From Chromatiaceae bacterium (GTDB taxonomy: Bacteria; Pseudomonadota; Gammaproteobacteria; Chromatiales; Chromatiaceae): DNA of 47,014 bases. Under the pieces are notes generated by a model. That model was not told where the DNA came from. It saw only the letters and a program-made list of their open reading frames with translations, and ran no database searches. Below are positions 43,826-47,014 of this stretch, in pieces (position 1 is the first letter of the stretch; each line of letters starts with the position of its first letter). Location of the stretch: the NCBI GenBank assembly GCA_025458165.1, contig JALOTB010000012.1:1-47014 (forward strand), written 5' to 3'. Position numbers and translations under genes: made by a program.

Positions 43826-44821
43826 TCAGTCGTCGAGATCCGCGGTCGTCTCGATGGGCACCGACTCCGGGAAGCGCGAGGGGGGCAGCTCGTTCGCGAA
43901 CTGGCGCAGCGCGCCCAGCAGCGCGCCCGCGTCCTGGGGGCGGCGGGTGGGGTCCATCTCCATCGACCAGTCCACCGCCTCCAACAGGAACAGCGGATAA
44001 CGGTCGCGGAACTGTTGCTTGGCGGGGACCAGGAGATCGCGGGTGCGGCGGTCCACCGAAGGCAGCGGCGGGCGACCCTCGATGCAGGTGCGGATGCTCG
44101 CGCCAACCGCGTAGACATCGGTCCAGGGGCCGATGTGTCCGCCGCGGTGGTACTGCTCCGGGGGGGCGTAGCCGGCGGTGATCACCTGGCTGCCCGCCGC
44201 GCGGCCGGTCGCCAGGGCGTGCACTGCGCCGAAATCGAGCAGCAGCGGGTCATTGCCGTGGCGCAGGTGGATGTTGCCGGGCTTGACATCGAGGTGTAGC
44301 AGGGAGCGCGAGTGGATCAGCGAGAGGGCGTCGAGGATCGGCAGGAAGACCTGGACGATGAAGCTGGTCGAGAGCCCCCCGCGGCGGTCGACCACGTAGC
44401 TGCCGAGGTTTCGCCCGCGCTCGTAGTGCATCACCATGTAAGCGGTGTTGTTGGCGAGGAAGAAGCCCAGCACGCGGACGATGTTGGGGTGCCGCAGCCC
44501 GGCGAGGACCTTGGCCTCGTGGCAGAACAGGGTGCGCCCGCGGTAGATCCGCTCGGCGTGACGACGCTCAATGGGGACGATGCGTTGGCGAGCGTCGCGC
44601 CGGGCGAGCTTCTTCGGCAGGAACTCCTTGATGACCACCTCGTCCCCGGTCTCCTCGTCGGTCGCGAGGTAGATCAGGCTGAAGCCGCCCTTGCCGATGA
44701 TCCGGGTGACCCGGTAGCTGTCGATTAGCGTACCGGGGGGGAGTCCGTCGCGCGGTGAGGCCGCGGAGGCGCGGTCATCCGGTCGCCGATCGAGGGGCCG
44801 TTCTTCGGACGGACCGAGCAC
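43826..44821 (-). CDS. Bacterial Ser/Thr protein kinase (Hanks type)
   Basis: About 331 residues from GTG 44821; the frame is open to a TTG at 44956, so the start is uncertain. Kinase subdomains: YRVTRIIGKGGFSLIYLATD (glycine loop), VVIKEFLPKKLARRDAR with the ATP lysine near K65, HPNIVRVLGFFLANNTAYMV, the catalytic loop HLDVKPGNIHLR, LLDFGAV in place of D-F-G-x, and GYAPPEQYHRGGHIGPWTDV. The catalytic loop has Leu before Asp, making it a non-RD kinase. There is no transmembrane or sensor domain, so it is cytoplasmic. It lies 81 bases upstream of rph on the same strand and may share its transcript. Substrates are unknown. Confidence 0.88.
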   Translation of the reverse strand: MLGPSEERPLDRRPDDRASAASPRDGLPPGTLIDSYRVTRIIGKGGFSLIYLATDEETGDEVVIKEFLPKKLARRDARQRIVPIERRHAERIYRGRTLFCHEAKVLAGLRHPNIVRVLGFFLANNTAYMVMHYERGRNLGSYVVDRRGGLSTSFIVQVFLPILDALSLIHSRSLLHLDVKPGNIHLRHGNDPLLLDFGAVHALATGRAAGSQVITAGYAPPEQYHRGGHIGPWTDVYAVGASIRTCIEGRPPLPSVDRRTRDLLVPAKQQFRDRYPLFLLEAVDWSMEMDPTRRPQDAGALLGALRQFANELPPSRFPESVPIETTADLDD

Positions 44822-45005
44822 TTCGCGTGCCGCCTTGGGCCTTGTCGCTGGGGCCGCGCGGGGCGGCAGGTTGGTCAGGGTCGCGGCGCGGGTCGCCGAC
44901 CGGCACCGATAGCGTCGCGTATCATAGCGGGAAACCGCCGCGTCAGTCGCACCCAAGCGCCCGCCGCCTCACCAACGCCGCCGAGTCGGCCATCCGGGAG
45001 CCCAC

Positions 45006-45959
45006 ATGATCAAGAGCATGACTGCATTCGCCCGCGAGACCGCCACCGGGCCCGAGGGCGAGCTGACCTGGGAGCTGCGCTCCGTCAACCACCGCTACCT
45101 GGAGCCCTTCCTGCGGCTGCCCGAGGACCTTCGCGGGCTCGACCCGACCGTGCGCGAGCGCCTGGCGCGCCGGCTCGCCCGCGGCAAGGTCGACTGCTCG
45201 CTGCGCTACGCGCCGGCCGCCGGGGCGGCCGGCGCCTTGCGGGTCAACCGCCGCTTCCTCGAGCAGCTCATCGCCGCCGGGGCCGAGGTCGCGGAGGTCA
45301 CCGGCCGACCCGCCGAGGCCAATCCCTTCGAGCTGCTGCGCTGGCCCGGCGTGCTGGAAGAGCAGGAACAGGACCGCAGCGCCATCGAGGAGCGTGCGCT
45401 CGCCCTGCTGGACACCGCCCTCAAATCCCTCGTGGCAACGCGCGAGCGCGAGGGCGCTCGACTCGCGGCGCTCATCGAGGAGCGCTGCGAGCGGGTGGCC
45501 GCCTGTGTAGCCGCGGTACGCGAGCGCATGCCCCAGGTCATGACCGAGGTCCGCCAGCGCATCCTCGACCGCCTCGCCGAGGTCCGCGCCGAGCTCGACC
45601 CCAATCGGCTGGAGCAGGAGCTGGCGCTCCTCGCCCAGCGCCTCGACGTCGACGAGGAGATGGACCGACTCCAGGCCCACGTCGCCGAGATCCGCTCCGT
45701 CCTCGCAAGCCGCGAGCCGGTCGGCCGCCGGCTCGACTTCCTGATGCAGGAGCTCAACCGCGAGGCCAACACCCTCGGCTCCAAGTCCGCGGACGTCGAG
45801 ATCACCCGCCTCGCGGTCGACCTGAAGGTCCTCATCGAGCAGATGCGCGAGCAGATTCAGAACATCGAGTGGGGGCCAACGGCGGGAGATCGACCGCTCC
45901 TCGACCCCCGCGGGGCGCGAGCGGCTGTGGGTCGGCGCCCTGGAGGATGGGTCAGGTGA
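45006..45959 (+). CDS. yicC: YicC-family endoribonuclease-like protein, with C-terminal extension
   Basis: 317 residues. The family N-terminus MIKSMTAFARETATGPEGEL, WELRSVNHRYLEPFLRLPED, and the C-terminal GRRLDFLMQELNREANTLGS, VDLKVLIEQMREQIQNIE are all present. YicC proteins normally end at the last segment (about 287-288 residues). Here a TGG codon follows directly where a stop would be expected, adding 29 residues rich in Gly, Arg and Pro; one substitution (TGA or TAG to TGG) would explain it. Members of this family have been linked to RNA decay. The stop overlaps the convergent folK stop region by 8 bases. It is divergent from the kinase gene. Confidence 0.9.
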   Translation: MIKSMTAFARETATGPEGELTWELRSVNHRYLEPFLRLPEDLRGLDPTVRERLARRLARGKVDCSLRYAPAAGAAGALRVNRRFLEQLIAAGAEVAEVTGRPAEANPFELLRWPGVLEEQEQDRSAIEERALALLDTALKSLVATREREGARLAALIEERCERVAACVAAVRERMPQVMTEVRQRILDRLAEVRAELDPNRLEQELALLAQRLDVDEEMDRLQAHVAEIRSVLASREPVGRRLDFLMQELNREANTLGSKSADVEITRLAVDLKVLIEQMREQIQNIEWGPTAGDRPLLDPRGARAAVGRRPGGWVR

Positions 45960-46476
45960 GCGCTGAGCGAGATGCGGGCCAGTCCCCGTCGAAGTCGAAG
46001 GGGACTGGCACGATCGGCTGCGACGCCTGGTCGAAGGCGGCCCAGAGGGCCTGGTAGGTCTGCCCGGTCGGGGGGTAGGTCTGGTCGCCGGCGATCTCGG
46101 CGAGTGGCCCGAGCACGAAGGCGTAGCGCAGGATCTCGTCGCGCGGCAGCAGGCGGCCGTCCATCATCCCGACCTGATCGCCGTAGGTGAGGAGGTCCAG
46201 ATCCAGGGTGCGGGGTGCGAACTTCTCCGGGCCACGCACCCGCCCCAGGGCGTCCTCGATGGCGCGCAGCGCCGAATTGATTGCCCCGACTGGCTCGTCG
46301 GTCTGGAAACCGGCGACCAGGTTTAGGAACGGATGGCCCGCGAAGCCGACCGCCTCGCTCTCGTAGACCCGCGACAGCTTGAGCGGCCCATAGCGCTCGC
46401 GCAGCGCAGCGACCGCACCGCGGATGGAGCGCTCGCGCGCCTGGTTGCTGCCGATGCTGACCCAGACCCAGGGCAT
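45952..46476 (-). CDS. folK: 2-amino-4-hydroxy-6-hydroxymethyldihydropteridine pyrophosphokinase
   Basis: 174 residues. It pyrophosphorylates hydroxymethyldihydropterin in folate synthesis. The family is recognised from WVSIGSNQARERSIRGAVAA, KLSRVYESEAVGFAGHPFLN, and the catalytic signature GPEKFAPRTLDLDLLTYGD with R-x-x-D-L-D-L-D-type acidic residues, plus LPRDEILRYAFVLGPLAEIA. ATG 46476 lies 1 base after the folB stop, so the two genes are coupled. FolB makes the substrate of FolK. Confidence 0.93.
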   Translation of the reverse strand: MPWVWVSIGSNQARERSIRGAVAALRERYGPLKLSRVYESEAVGFAGHPFLNLVAGFQTDEPVGAINSALRAIEDALGRVRGPEKFAPRTLDLDLLTYGDQVGMMDGRLLPRDEILRYAFVLGPLAEIAGDQTYPPTGQTYQALWAAFDQASQPIVPVPFDFDGDWPASRSALT

Positions 46477-46477
46477 G

Positions 46478-46834
46478 TCACCAGGGCTCCCCGCGCTCGA
46501 TGGTCACGCCGACGTCGTTCGCATCCGTGACCGCGCCGATTTTGTTCGCCGTGAGGCGCACCCAGCGCACCCCGAACTCGGTGCGGATGATCTCGGCGCA
46601 GCGCTCGGCCAGGGTCTCGACCAGCTCGAAGCGGCCCTCGCCGACGAACTGTTTGAGCCGCTTGGAGACCGCCTTGTAGTCGACGGCGTCCTCGATGCGG
46701 TCGCTGGCGGCGGCGCGCGCCACGTCGGTGCTCATCTCCAGATCGAGAATGACCGGCTGCTTGATCCCCTTCTCCCAGTCGTAGATGCCGATGACGGTCT
46801 CGATGCGCAGCCCGCGCAGGAACACGATATCCAC
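46478..46834 (-). CDS. folB: Dihydroneopterin aldolase
   Basis: 118 residues from GTG 46834, preceded by a GGGG-containing site about 8 bases upstream; it fits the family length and start (MDIVFLRGLRIETVIGIYDW form). It converts dihydroneopterin to hydroxymethyldihydropterin and glycolaldehyde. Motifs: GIYDWEKGIKQPVILDLEMS, DAVDYKAVSKRLKQFVGEGR, FELVETLAERCAEIIRTEFG, and the C-terminal lysine region TANKIGAVTDANDVGVTIER. It is followed directly by folK. Confidence 0.94.
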   Translation of the reverse strand: MDIVFLRGLRIETVIGIYDWEKGIKQPVILDLEMSTDVARAAASDRIEDAVDYKAVSKRLKQFVGEGRFELVETLAERCAEIIRTEFGVRWVRLTANKIGAVTDANDVGVTIERGEPW

Positions 46835-47014
46835 AGTGCTACCCCGTGATTGGTGACAACTCGCCGGATGGTAAGGGGGAGAGGCGGGTTTGCAAGCGTT
46901 GCTGGTCCAAGCGGGCAGGGCTGCGTCAAGGTCGCCGCCAGTCGCCTGAGCTGAAAGTAGTTCCCGCGAGTACTGACAATTTCGCCGCGATTGGTTTACA
47001 AACGTCGCCATGGT
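46835..47014. promoter_or_regulatory. Upstream region of folB at the window edge
   Basis: 180 bases with a lower GC content than average toward the end (46955-47008), which suits a promoter for folB-folK and possibly for a divergent gene beyond the window. A plus-strand pair CTGACA (46973) and TTACAA (46996) has 17-base spacing but a poor -10 match. No gene can be called. Confidence 0.3.

Noticed and set aside
46973..47001. Sigma-70 promoter on the plus strand at the window end
   Set aside because: Spacing is 17 but the -10 box (TTACAA) is poor, and no downstream gene is visible to support it.

Overview
The window is a GC-rich, gene-dense piece of bacterial chromosome, most likely from a gammaproteobacterium of the Chromatiales (purple sulfur or related bacteria). 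The reasons are the coaBC-dut-algC-argB-slmA-pyrE and rph-rdgB-yggS-proC-yggT-yggU gene orders, a membrane-anchored cytochrome c5, a DsrC-family protein and a Calvin-cycle-style tkt-gap-pgk-pyk-fba operon. The taxonomic call is inference; no rRNA is present.

Layout. 1-2184: 3' part of the Rep helicase, a cytochrome c5-like protein and tRNA-Arg(CCG). 2185-6211: a loose stretch next to the tRNA with two SAM-methyltransferases and much sequence that looks decayed, including a frameshifted DUF488 gene. 6212-10425: mltD, a ribosome-hibernation factor fused to a cold-shock domain, a LysR regulator, and a divergently transcribed cysteine-free DsrC-like fusion protein. 10503-17669 (minus): carbon operon tkt-gap-pgk-pyk-fba, with a strong hairpin after each of the first three stop codons and an intrinsic terminator after fba. 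18024-22608: a thioredoxin-fold protein, then metK, an SAH riboswitch, ahcY and metF, which together form an activated-methyl-cycle unit ending in a terminator. 22621-26983 (minus): ackA, pta and a frameshifted radC, with two copies of a palindromic intergenic repeat right after the pta and radC stops. 27139-33065 (plus): coaBC, dut, a two-TM algC, argB, slmA. 33062-37684: DUF4124 protein, pyrE, ampG, a TauE/SafE-like exporter, DUF4426 protein. 37843-46834: a dynamin-like GTPase, then the minus-strand run rph-rdgB-yggS-proC-yggT-yggU preceded by a Ser/Thr kinase, then yicC, and folB-folK on the minus strand.

How the genes fit together. Most are housekeeping: central carbon flux (the tkt-to-fba operon, ackA-pta), methyl-group and SAM recycling with direct SAH sensing, nucleotide supply and sanitation (dut, pyrE, rdgB), cofactors (coaBC, folB, folK), and cell-wall turnover (mltD, ampG). 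The points most worth following up are the cysteine-less DsrC-domain fusion beside a LysR gene, the stem-loops after successive genes of the carbon operon, the repeated palindromes, and two single-base-deletion frameshifts (DUF488, radC), the second inside the JAMM motif.
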